NCBI GenBank assembly: GCA_012295275.1
Contig: CM022670.1
Span: forward strand, 28,206,381-28,270,380
DNA length: 64,000 bases
Direction: 5' to 3'
DNA from: Chrysomallon squamiferum
Taxonomy: Eukaryota > Mollusca > Gastropoda > Neomphalida > Peltospiridae
Shown piece by piece: positions 12,942 through 27,000 of the stretch; position 1 is the stretch's first letter, and every line of letters begins with the position of its first letter. The notes beneath the pieces are model-generated. The model did no database searches. It worked only from the letters and a program-made list of their open reading frames with translations, and was not told where the DNA came from. Both the position numbers and the translations under genes were made by a program.

Positions 12942-15900
12942 CTGAATACAAAATAAATAAATCATGACTGTACTATAGTAAGAATGTGGTCCCATGCTAC
13001 GGATACAAGCTGAAACAAAACATTCTAAATTATTATTAGCAAGACAAATTAGTGTGGAAATTTATTTTTTGGCATAAGTTAGGAATCCACTATCTGAACT
13101 GTGACTTCCAGATTTCCTAAAGATAAGAATTTTTATTAATTAAATCCCCCCACCAGTTTATTATCATTTATGTATATAAAAATAGTTTTAATTATATAGA
13201 ATTCTATATTATTTTTGTTTAAAATTAAGTTTGATAGAAAATCACCTTACCAATAATGGCATGAACAAGTCGTCTCTTGAGACTGGATTTTCCATTCAGT
13301 CTTTTCTCAAAGTAGAACAGTGTGTTATACAGATATGTTACAGGTCGGTCTGACAATAAACAAATAATTTCAAATAAAACAGTGAATTATTAAAATTACA
13401 GAGAAATTCTCAGGTGTGTTGAATTTTAAAATAATGTTTCTAATAAAATCACTTTATGAAAATGAAAATAAAATTTAATATAATAAAAGGAAATAAAATT
13501 AACTGCTAATATTATACAATATTATATATTCTTTCTTTCATGTTGAAAAGTTTTTTATTTTTTTAAAATTCAGGATTAAAATAAAGAAGCAATTCCTACA
13601 TCCATGAACAGCTGAATACATATCTACAAAGGTAAGTAAGAAAATGTACCATGGAATTTGTACAAGCAGCCAATGTTGTCAAGAATATTCTCCAGGATCT
13701 TCTGAACAGGACTAAACTCCAGCAGGCGATGAATAGTGACATCCAACACCTGAAAGAAACTAAATATTTTCATTCCAAAATATATCATCATAATAGCAAT
13801 GTTTACAATAAATATCTTTCATACAACCCTATTTATATAACACATTATGTATAAAGTAGATTAGAACTTTCTGTTGCTATCATGGACATATTCCAACACA
13901 AGAAAATTTATAACTGATACTTGTAATATACAACTCACTGGAAGAAACCTCAGACAGACATTTCCAAAGTACACAGGTAAGTACTGGTGATGAATTGGAT
14001 TGTTCAGATCCTGGATTCCTTCATAATAAAACTTCTCTGGGTATTTCTAAAAATACAGACAAAACATATGGTGTAGAGACTTTAAAATGATCCTACAAAT
14101 TAATGCTATCTTAATATAAATATATAAATAATTTTGACTGTAACAATCTGAAGACTTTACCAAACATGAACAAAAACAAAGAACATGTCACTGCCCACTA
14201 GGTTGTTTTGGGGTGGGCTTTTTAACTATAAGTATTTCCTGTAAATGAAATAGAATTTGAAAAATGATCTCATTACTGAGATAAGAAAGCTATATGTAGA
14301 TGTTGTAACTGATTATGTAACAACCAAACAGTGACATAAATGATCAGATAATAAATACCTTGTGGAAAGCCATGTGTTTTTCATGCCAGTTGCTCTGTAG
14401 CCAGTGCTCCGGGCTATTCTATAAATTATTTAAAAAATGATAATAAGATTAAATTAAAAATAAATGTTGTAATATCACATAATTAAATCTGGATAGAGAA
14501 GAACTGATAATGGAAATTAAATCAGAGAAAAAAAAATGTATAACTTTCGAAAATAATTTCTCTTTGGATCTGTAGGGGCCAATACACCAAATTTTTATTT
14601 GTTAAGTCAAAAGTCCAGACATTTAACATATTTAAATGAAACAAATAGGAGAACCAAATATTTAATTTAGCCTCACCTCTTTGACAAACTCATGTACTCT
14701 GTTTTTAAATTCAGCCACATTCAGCAGCAACAGTTGAACTATGAGAAATTTCACTTGTGCTTCCTTCCCTTCCGAGTTACGCAGAACCTGATTCATAAAA
14801 AAAATTATTTTAGATATTTTGACAAAGTAATTAAATAGAAAGTAACATCATTGTTTAACTATTAATAAAGTAAAAATTGAATAAAAATGATTAAAAAAAA
14901 GACACATGCAGAAATGTGTTGTTTTGTGAAGGGAAGGTCAAGGTGCGGGGAAAATAAAAAAAATGTCTTTAAAGAAGTATATCATAGAAACAAAGTTTAC
15001 TGGAATCTATTCTTTTAAAAACAGTAACAAATGTCTTCTGTTTTTATTCTTTAGAAAATAAAAAATAATAATAAAATAAAAAATAAATAAATAAAAACAA
15101 ATAAAAATTTAAATAAAAATAATATTATCAAAAAAATATATAAAATTATAGTTTTTTATTAAAGCAAATAATTAAAAGAGAGGCATAAAACTAATGATAT
15201 ATTACCAAACACAAAACCATTCTGTCTATTGTGATTATGTTGCTGCGCCAAATTATTTCTGTCAAGGCATCAAGATACTGAAAATAAAATTTAACAAAAT
15301 CATAAATTATCAGCTTAATTAAAACCTTTTAAACTAACTTCAATTACAATTAATTTAAAATATATATACATCAAATAATACATTAAGATAGCAAATAACA
15401 ATATTGTACATTTCATTCAAATGTACTTTTCACCTTATGAATGAATTCATTAAGTCAAAAAAATGTGTTGGTTTTTATAACTCAAATGAATATAAGTTTA
15501 AAAAAATATAGTTTTAAATGTGTTTACCCTGTTGATATTTCCAGAACCTTGTGTGTTGGAAAACTCGTAAACCAGGTAATCAGCAAATGTTCTGAGATGA
15601 GCAGACAAACATCGTGGTCCCAGTCGATCAAGAACCCTGATTTAAACAAACATATTATTTTATGATTAAAAATGTGATAGTTTGAAATCCAGTAGGTTAA
15701 ACAGTTAGATATGGTAATGTATAAATAAATAATTAACATGATAGATTAAAGATGCTGTATTTATTGTAATACATTTAAACCCAAAAGGAGAAAGAACTGA
15801 TGGATCCTTTTGTTTTCTTCTGTTTCCATCAATTTCCTGACAGACTGAAATTTATCTGTATTTCTACTAAATATAACTCAAGATAAGATCACTGAATATT

Positions 15901-17994
15901 ATATCAATATACAAACAATACAGATTTTGTGTATTTAAAATGTGTTTAAACTTTGTTACTTAAAAGCTGTAGGAGGAATTCGGTTCTCTTCCAAAAGATT
16001 TTTCCATACAATACTGAAATTAAATAAAACAGATGTATTTATAAACAGTTTTTCATAATTTTGAATTCTGCCAGATTATTATCAATTATATAGAAAGGAT
16101 GGTGTTAAGTTTTTATGTTGCAAAACAAAAATATCATAAAAAATAAAGAAATAAAAACATAGATTAAATCTGTGTTTTAGAACCTAATTAATTTACTTAA
16201 TATAAATGTGCATACAAACTGGATAAGCAGTTATTACTGCAAGACAAAATCAGAAGTTAAACATTTAAAATATATATACAGAATAAAATAAATATATAAG
16301 CCTACCACAGAAAGATTGGTGCTATTCCCTGCATGGAGAAATGAGCTATAATGTTATTTTCACTGTTCATACCTAAAATAAATAATAATATAACAATTTA
16401 TAATTGTAATATTTTCTTCTCTTTCCAAAAATGTTAATAAATATTAATATAAATTATTCTTAACAATAACTTTCATAATTAATTAGAGTGTTTTAATATT
16501 AAACAACAGCCTTAAAAAATTTCAGAAATAAAGTTTTTCTAACATTTCAATCTTTTTCACATATCCTTTTTTGCCTATGAATAAATGTTAATATTTTATT
16601 TTGTTTTTATTCTGATAAACACCTGTTTCAGTAAGTGAAAATTCTTCTTACCACTTTTCCATTTCTTGTATTCTGCTTCTACATTCCTCTTGAGCATGGT
16701 TTTGTCTTCCTTGGTGACAGGATTCTGACTGAAGAATTCCACCAAACTCTGTGGAAAGTACTGAAGTGTATATGATGGCCAGCCAATCGGAGTATTCTGC
16801 ATGATTGATGTGAGAATATCTTTACACCAGTTTGTTGCATGACTATCAACTCCTGCAAAAATAGTAACAGTAATAACAATATATAAAAAACCCAACAGTA
16901 ATAAAAATAATAATACATAATAACATAAAATTTTAAAATAACAACAATTAGAACAACAATAAATCAATAAATAATTTTAAAATAAATAAATTCAATATTA
17001 TTATTATTATTATAAAAAATCTTCAGAACAGTAATTATAAAATAAATATAGAAAAATAATAATGACTATATTCAATGGAACAAGTTTCTCTGGTGAACAG
17101 AATAACTCAGATATTAAGCTTTTAACTATAATTTCAACCCTCATTTTAGTACAAAAAATTAAAAATTAAAAGAAATGAATAATAAAGAAGAATAATTAGA
17201 GCATTAATAATATAACACACTTTATAAAATATCTGTGCTGTTTGACAACTTATCTTTGTCAGATGTAAATAATGGTATTTATTTTCACAGAGGTGTCTGA
17301 AAAACAATAAATAACCTTTGACAGATAGACCTATAAATGGATGGACAGACTGATAGATGAATAGATGGATTGTCAGAATTAGGCAATAAAACAATAAATA
17401 AATAAATAAAAATATAAATAGGTAAATACCTGTGATGTGCATGGCTCGAGCCAGGGTGATGATGAGAGCTCTGTTCAGCTCCTCTGACTCTCCTGCGAGA
17501 AACGCCTGCGACTTGGACTCACTTGATATACGAGACAACTGAGGCTGCACCTCCGAGCTTCCCAAACTGATTATCAGTCTCAGAGCTGTGCTTTCAACAC
17601 TAACACACAAAAACAATAATAACAATACAGTAATAATAACAATAATAATAATAATAATAATAATAGGGGAGAAAATAACAATGATGATAATAATAATAAT
17701 AATAAAAATCTCAACAGTGATATAATAATGTATAATAATGAATGAATGAATGTTTAATGTTGTCCCAACATGAAAAGAGATCAGGTGATATAGTAATAAT
17801 AATGATAATGATGACAATATATGTATACAAAAATGGAAAAGAAAAAAAAAGGAATATTTATTTTTAAGTTGGATAATTATTTTATTGTTTTTATAAATAA
17901 AAATAAATTTGTTTAAAAAATAATGTCTGAAATTATTTATAAATAAAACCCTAATATAAAAATTATTAGCTTATTAATTTAATATTTATTAGTA

Positions 17995-18029
<35 letters not shown>

Positions 18030-21000
18030 AATAAGAAGAAGAACAACAACAACAAAAAAAGCAACAACAATAATCATAAAATGTAAGCAAATGAATATAA
18101 ACTCAACAAAGTGTTAAGTCTTTATTCAAAATTACTGTTTTCCATTCTATTCAGTATTAAACCAACTGACCACAGATGTAGTTGATTTTGATTGGTCTGC
18201 TGTATGGAAGCCAGTGTGTGCAGATGACCGAGAAGCTGGACTCTGTAGTGTATCTGTGTGTGGTGCAGTCTGTAACTAAACATCTCCAGCAGTGTGTGTA
18301 ATATACCCAGAGCATGACTGTTAAATACTGTTGGCAACAGCTGACCTTAAAATTAAAAAAAAAAACATAAATAAATAAAATAAAAAAATAAAGAAATCAA
18401 ATAATGTATATATTATTAATTAATTATTTTCATCCTTTATTATAAGCAAAGATTTCACACCATTAAAAACAGTCACATGAAAATATAAACACATTAATAA
18501 ATCTGTATTGTATAAGAATATGAATTTTAACACATTAATGTATAACATTAAATGTTAAAACAGTCAGATCATGTATAATATTAAAAATTAATTAAAGAAA
18601 ATAAAAAATAATATTTATGTTAAATACAGTTGGCAAAAGAGAACTTAAAAACAAGTTAGTCTTATGTGACAAAACTATCACAAACAAAAATTACTGCAAA
18701 AACATTTGGTATTAATAATGAAGAGAAAATACTTCAGGCAGCAATAATGTACATTACTGTACATAAAGATGTCACTGATTTCTTGCAGTTATACATTTCA
18801 AAGAAATAACATGACTTTATGATTACATGTGTTATTTATAAATATTAATGTATTAACCCATACCCTAATACAAGGTAATAATAAATTTATTCTGAAGAAA
18901 AGAAACACTATGCTGTAAACTTACTGATGAAACCTTTGATTCCAAGAGACTCTATTTCCATGTAGACCAACAAACGACTGTAAGTTTCCACCAAGGCTGG
19001 AGCCAGGGCCATGTTTTGTTTGGTCTTGGCAAGGCGGATAACTCTTGTCACAATACTGTGAATGAGACTGCAAAATGAAAAGAGTTATATGAATAATCAA
19101 CATACATATTATTTTTATCTTTAACCGACAAATAGTGATTCCAATTTCGACTTCACCTCAGGAAATGTTAGTGATCATAATTCCATGAGTTATGACAGAA
19201 TCAGTGGTATATCAGATCATGTTCTAATCATTTCAGAATGACCCACATCATCATGAACTTCTACCACAGTTCACTTTTTTGTCATTAGGTATCAAAATCA
19301 CCTAGGTAGTTAAAGGTTAAACAATAATTTGTCATGATCTATGGAACAAACAATAATTCTGTCAATCACAATAACCAGGACAGAATACATCAAAGATTTA
19401 ACTAGTTATAATTATTTTTCTCTTCTCCCAGAACCATGTCATTTCTAATATTACTGTTTGCACTGTCAGAAGTACAAATATTTGAACCACCATCCTTGGC
19501 ATGATGATTCAACATTGAAAAATATGGAAAATTTTCTAGTTCCTATCAACTGGAGGACTTTATACCATCATTCTCAAAAAACAAAGAACAAAGACTCACC
19601 TCATTTTAGCATGAACAGTTAATGAGTCCAGCAGATTCATATCAAGTGGTTTTGTTGGTGCTGAAGCCACTATATTTCCTGGCAACATTGTTGTGTTTTT
19701 GGTGTTTCCATAGACACTTTCTATGAGGATCCCCATAGGCAGGCAAAAGTAGTCTGTGTTAGTGCTATCTGCAAATTATTAAAATACAACCTTAATAATA
19801 AATAAAAATAAAAATATTAAATTGCAAAATTTAAATCATATACAGTATTTATTTGTCTTTCAGTTAATTTTTTTAAATTATTGAATTCTCTGTTTAAATA
19901 TTTATTTCAATGTAAGAAGCAGCCAGTACAAGACAGGGACTTTGTCATAGACATATATAATTAATACAATATTCTGATTAATTAGCATCATACTGAAAAA
20001 TAATGAGACTGATTAATCAATTAAAATATTTGAAAATAATTTCTTAATATTTAGTATTCAAATCAAAGCTTTACACCTTCAACAGTACTGAAAAGTCTTG
20101 TATTCTATACTAAATGAGGCAAATGTGTTTTTAATAACAGAGGACACATACATGCATTACACAGAAGAGCTATTGTGAAGTCATTCAAATTAAGATTCTT
20201 GTTGTTCATCGTTTGCTTCAGAAATCTAAAAGCAGAAGACATTTTCAAATATTACTTAAACAGCTACTTAATGATGTAAAGATAAAACTTAAGATGAAAT
20301 GTGCTCATCTTGTGTTTTGGCTTAACATATCTAAACTGTTATCATATTATTCTATGTGTAATGGACAAATAATTTTTAAATTAATCATCACAGTTGTTTT
20401 CTTGCTTTTCTGCAAATTATTTATTTTTTATTAAAATAAGTTTGAATAAACAAAGTTTTGTCTGATAAGTTAAAATGCATTTTATTTTTATCAACCTACT
20501 CCAGATGTGACCTAAGTCCAAATGGTATTGGTCTCTGAAGTCTGAGTTTGTCACTCTGTTCAGCTTTTTTGTTCAGATGGATCCAGATACAAGTACTAGC
20601 CAGGGCATGAGTGGATTCAGCTTTTGTCACATCTGGCATTGGAATGATTTCATTACTGGAATACAGTAAGTCATAGAGTTTCATCACAGGCAAAAAATCT
20701 GCCAGCTGTAAAATGAATAGAAAATATATATCAGTACTTTATACAGCAACAATTAATAGGCATAGTTATGAAGAGAATAAAAAAAACACTTACTCTTATA
20801 CAATTTATTAAAATAATAATAATAATAATAATAATAAAATTAAATAAATAAATAAATAAACTAAATATTAGCTCAAATATGGCTGCAGTTTATAGTAGCT
20901 GATGCAGAGTTTGAGGGATCTGTGACCTATTTACCAGTTTTGGTTCTATGCATATATATATATATGACAATAAATATTTTATTTTATTTAATGTTATTTT

Positions 21001-24000
21001 TTAAAAAAAAAATGTATATACCAATATTATTATAAAAATCAGTTCTGTGTCTTTTACCAAATGATTGACAGGGTTTGAATGACTGAAACTTACTGGATTT
21101 TTCTGAATGCTGCCTGATATAAACTGTAACAAAACCCACATCAGATGATCTCGTCCCTTCTTCAAGTTCTTCCCCTTCAACTGAAAACATCAGTATTCAA
21201 ATACAAAATAAAAAACAGTGCTTCAAGGGTAAAGAATTCACATTTTATCTTCATCTTTGTTTTTGATTTTGAAGAAGACATTTTGAAAAAAATAATATTT
21301 ATTTATTTTATTTTAATATAGCTGTCTGATGAAATGATGGCAGTTTCTTTTCTAGTATTTGATATTCATCAAAAAATTAGATAAAAACAAAATTTAATAA
21401 AATAATTTTCTGACAAAGATAAAATTCAATGATAAACAATAACACAGATTAATCATCTTCCTTTTTTTCCATTAATCATACTATTAAACAAACATACCTT
21501 CTCATAAAGGGACAAAACCATGTGAGGAAAACTAGCAAACTGAAAGAGCACAAAATAGATCATCTGACTAGACAAATGTTGCCATAGCAACTGACTGAGA
21601 CCTGCATCATCATTTACAGATTCATTTTCTGATCTTTCCATTGCCAGGACAACCAGATCCACCAGCTGTTCTTCCAGAACTTCACACCTCTGTTTGGCCT
21701 AAAAACAAAATGAAATATATTAAACATTTATTACCTTTTCATCACAGAATTTATAATAATCCAAAATCTAAGCTGTGCAAAATAGAAATTAATATAATAT
21801 GTGAAGTAAATAATAATAAAAAATATATATATTAAACTAAATGGCAGAGCATTACAATTTCAACAGAATTATAGATTATTATCTTAGGTCCTGATTTTCC
21901 CTATTAAATATAAGTTCATTTGATAATGATTCCGATTCTTCCAGTTAATTTATAAACATTAGACCAATTTTAGTTATCTCAGTGTACCAGTTCAGTTAAA
22001 ACCATAACTTTTTTTATCAATCCTTGATATTTTTAGAATTTATCATTTGGATTTAAAGCTGCTTCTTTTTTTTTAATACGATGCCTTGACAACTGAAAAT
22101 GCCATATTTCACATACTGTGGAAAAAACCATAGGTCTTAATTTCAGTAACATAAATCATTTTATATATACTTATATCTCTATTATATTTAAAATTAATTT
22201 CTAAATAACATATGCATACATTAGCTAAAATATAACCAGCATATAAATTAAAAAATGCAAATTTAATTCAAACTATAAAATATCCTTAAAAATAATCATC
22301 ATCTTCATAAAGAAAAACTAACTTGCCAGTATCTCTGGTAAATCCATAACCAATACTGGGTACCAATTAATAAAATCACACTCATCATGCAGTTTAAACA
22401 TGTCCAGTAATTTACAAACCATGCTGGAAATAATACTTGCCTGATGAGCTGCACCCCAGAAACGTTTCACTGTTATTTGCTTTCATGCATATAAACATTT
22501 TTGCAATAAAATATCTAAATATATATTTACCCATACTAATAAAATTATCATACCTATACCCCTACCTTAAAACCATGTATACATATATAAATATGTGAAA
22601 TGTAACCAAAGTTTTATTGGGAGAAGAAAGAAAATGTTTTATTTAATGATACATTTTATTTATTGTTATATGATACAGAATTTACTGCAAGAAATTGTCT
22701 GTATATTTTCAACCAATATTGAAAAGTTTTATTTTTAATGGACAAACAACGTTTTTAAAAGAGCCACATACCTAACTTAATAATTCAGGTCACTAGGACA
22801 GAGATATAAACACATGCCTGTCAATTTTGTATTATTAACATGTTTTGAAAATCTATTTCTGCCTCTGTTTTTAATTTTTTTGGCTGGGGATCTTGTTGTA
22901 CTAGTCAAAATGTCACACATATATAAAAAGATACTCTAACTGAAAAACATATCACTGAAAAGTAAATGAAATTTAAACATGAATTAAAATATAAATGAAA
23001 ATAAAAAAAGTAAATTATGTTTGGGCACATAAGACATTTGTAATTATTGATCTACAGATCCAGAATAGGTTTTCAAAATAAATGAAAGTCTTAATAATCA
23101 TTTCAGATAATATTTTTGACTGTCCATCAACACATAAAATATGTGTTTTAAAACTGAATAAGATTAACTTTCAGCAGGGATTTCATGTATATAAACACAT
23201 CATACTGAATATTTAATTCAATCACCTTTAACAATAAGCTATATTGTTCTTCAATGAACAAAGCAGAAAAAAGTATTCTTTCGTTAAACATATTTTGGTT
23301 TTGTTTTCATAAACAGTATACACACTTGCTTGAATTATGAAATATTTTTAGCACATTTTTCTAGTATTTTAAGTGAAATAAAGATACAAAAAAGAAAGAT
23401 ATAAAAAAATTAAATGTACAAATGTATTCGTAATTTCACCCTAAATAATATACTTTTTATTTTTATTTTTTTTATGATTTATTTTGTTTATTAATATAAG
23501 TAAGTGTATCACAACACACATGAACACAAACATTGGCTTGATTTTTATCACTGCATAAAAATGAAAATTAAAAACAAATCCAGTATCACAAATATAATAA
23601 AAACCACACATGGTGCATAAAAATATAAAACCAATTGTTATAATAATATATTATCTGTTAAAAAATAAATAGTAAGTATACAAATATGAAACCAAAAACA
23701 CCAGTTAAGCAAGAAAGCAAAAAGCAAACAAAAGTACAAACTAACATACCAATTTACAATCCAACTCGCTGACTAAACTGGGTAGGATAATCTTGAAATA
23801 GTTTGGAAAATTTATCACAAACATACATGTATATTCAAAATTTCTTTTTTAATTTTGAGATGTTTGCTTCTTTATGTTTTATATATATATATATGCTGGA
23901 ATAAGATATAATTTCCAAAAAGAACACCAAAACAAAACAAATAATAACAACAAAATAATTATTCAGTGAATATTAAACATTTCTTTTATTAGCTTTGTTT

Positions 24001-27000
24001 TCAGCAATAAATTAAAAAAAAAAGCTTAGAAAATAAATTTAGTTACAAGCTCTTTAATAAGTGTGTGCAGATGTATGTTTGTGTGTGTATGTGTATTTGT
24101 GTGTGTAAATACACACACACACACACATACATGTGTGAACTCACACTTTATTTTTGAGCTAAGTTCTAAAAACTTCAGTGTTTATTTTCTAACTTGACAT
24201 ATCCCATTTAGTTTTTTATTAATAAATAAAATAAGAAAAGTATTTCTTAATAGATTTCTGAATAATGTATAAAAAAATTAAATATTATCTGCCATTTTGT
24301 TAAAATGATTTAATACTGCTATATATTAATTCTGTATCAAAAACGTGATACTGATTATTAAAATTTAAATTTAAAACTATATGCAAATGTCATTAATGTT
24401 GTTTTTATTTATTTTTTATGTTTAGGTTGTTGTTTTTTTGTGTGGGATTTGTTTTTTGATCTCATCTGAGCATAAACAGCCAACACATAAGTCAAAAATT
24501 CTAATTAGATAATAATCAGTTAATAATTCTGAATTCTATTACATATGACTAAACAACCTACTATTTTACTGATTTAAACCCAAGAAAAAATTATCTTTAA
24601 GTAAAAAAAAAAAAAAAAAAAAAATATTTAGAATTTGTTCAGACTTGTGACCTATTTTGCTCAACATCAGAAAATTTGCATTTACTGAGTTGTTTTTATT
24701 CTTTTATTTATTATTGTTAAAAATATATTTGATAAAAAATAAATAAATCAAATATACTTTATTTTGGGATACAATAAGTATTAAATGTCTTTTTTCCAAA
24801 GCATTTAATACAAAAGGTGTTTAAAATAATTAAAACAGAATGCAGTTTAATAAATAAACTGGACTAAATGAAAAAAAACTGTGTTCACAAAATAAACAAA
24901 CAAAAAACAAAACAATTGTTTACCTCCACCAAACATAAAGAAACAAAAATCAGTTACAACATTTTTTAAAACAACTAATAAAAAATAAACTACATATAAT
25001 ACTTTTACAAAAAACTTCAATTTTATAACTGAGATGGTTATGACAACATCTATTTTACTACAATACACAAAAGTAAAAGATTAACTTGCAGAAGCATTAG
25101 AGCATTTTAATCATGAAAGTTAAGACATTTTTACACGTAACATATATAATATTATTTGTCAGTATTACCTGTTTATTTAATGTCAGCATGTTACAGACCA
25201 TCTCTCTAGAATATGGCTGTTCCAAGACATAGCGTAACAGTCCAGTCTGAGGTTGTTGCAAAACCTGAAAAACATTGTTAATGTTATTTCTCAAACTGAA
25301 AAATCTGCATAAAGTGTTAATATTATTTCTCAAACTGAAAATTCTGCAATGCATTGTTAATATTGTTTCTCAAATACTGCAAAATCTAAGATACATTTTT
25401 AATATTATTTCTCTAATTGAGCAAAATCTTAAATATATTGTTTAAAATTATTTGTCGAATTCTGCAAAATCTAAATACATTTTTAATATTATTTCTCAAA
25501 CTCTGCAAAATCTTTACAGTATAATGTTAACATCATTTTTCATTCTTGGAATGTCATTACTGTGTGAGGTTAAAAGCAATGAATAAACTATATGCCTTAT
25601 CACTGGAAAGCACAAAAAACAATAGCCAGATATACACAATTTAAGTAAGAAGTGCAAAGAGAAATGAAAATCTATATTTTCTTTGAATATTATTTAAACA
25701 AAACAATTATGACAAAAACACAACATAACTATAATAGTGGAAAGTTTCTTCAATTAAAAGGTTACACGCTTCATTACTCTTTAATACATACTTTATCATA
25801 GGGCAGAGGTCCAACCAGCTGAAAATGAAGACTCATCTTGCTGAGGTGCCACACATTGTTCATAGACATGGAATGACCTACCACTGGTAACAGGTGATGT
25901 CTGCCTTAAAACATAAAATTTATTTACACTGTAAAAGTGGCAATCAATAGTAATAAATCATGTATGTATCTATACTATAAAAATTTTGATTCATTTATAA
26001 TGAAATTACACAAAATGATTATAAAATAACTAAACTTCAAACTGCAATCTTTAGAATTTTTTTTATTATTTGTAATTAAATTGTATATAAATAATTTCAC
26101 CATAATATTTTTTAACTGGTTAATATTAAATATATGTTAAATATTCTGTATATATCACAGAAATATGTCACAAATAAGCAGTATGTATCTAACAATACAC
26201 TGGCATTCTACCTACCAGATATAGATACCATTTGTGCAGCAGGTCTGAAACTGTTCACATAATCTGAGATTAATTTTCCCATTCTCTAGAAAAGCAGAAA
26301 AATAGTTTAAATAATAATGATTAAATAATACATTTTAAATAAATGGAAAACCTTTCTCTTTAAATAATTGCCTTAATAAACAACTGACTATGATTTAAAT
26401 AATACACAGATAAAGATTTCTGAATTTTAAAACTGCTATATTAAAATATAAATAATTCTGTTCTTACCCAGTCTGGCCAATTATAGACATCCAGACACAC
26501 CTTAGTGATTTCATTCACTGCAAGGTAGGCTGGGAGGAGACAAGCATTGCGGTCAAGAATATATTTCACAACCTAATTAGATATCAGATAAAAAAACAAA
26601 TTAGACATATTAGTTTCAGTTTAAATCTGAAACAGAAACATTTACCTATTTCTATTAACACATACATACAGCAACATTCTACCTGTATCTTTTCTGTTGT
26701 TATTTCGTAAACATTTTGAAAATTACTGATTGGTTTTACTACATTTTAAACATTTTTATCAAATAGCCATCTCAGAAATTGTGAACCATTAATTACTGTG
26801 TGATTGAAAGAACAAAGTAAATTTCAGCAAGCAAATCTTTTATTTTTTAAATTTTATCAATTCTATCTAATTAAAATTATTATTATTATTATTATTATTA
26901 TTTTAAATATGAAGTTTGTTCTTAATTTGAAATTTAAAAAAAATAAATAAACAAATGCTTAAAACATTTACCTCAACTGCAGCTTCTACCTGTACAAGTG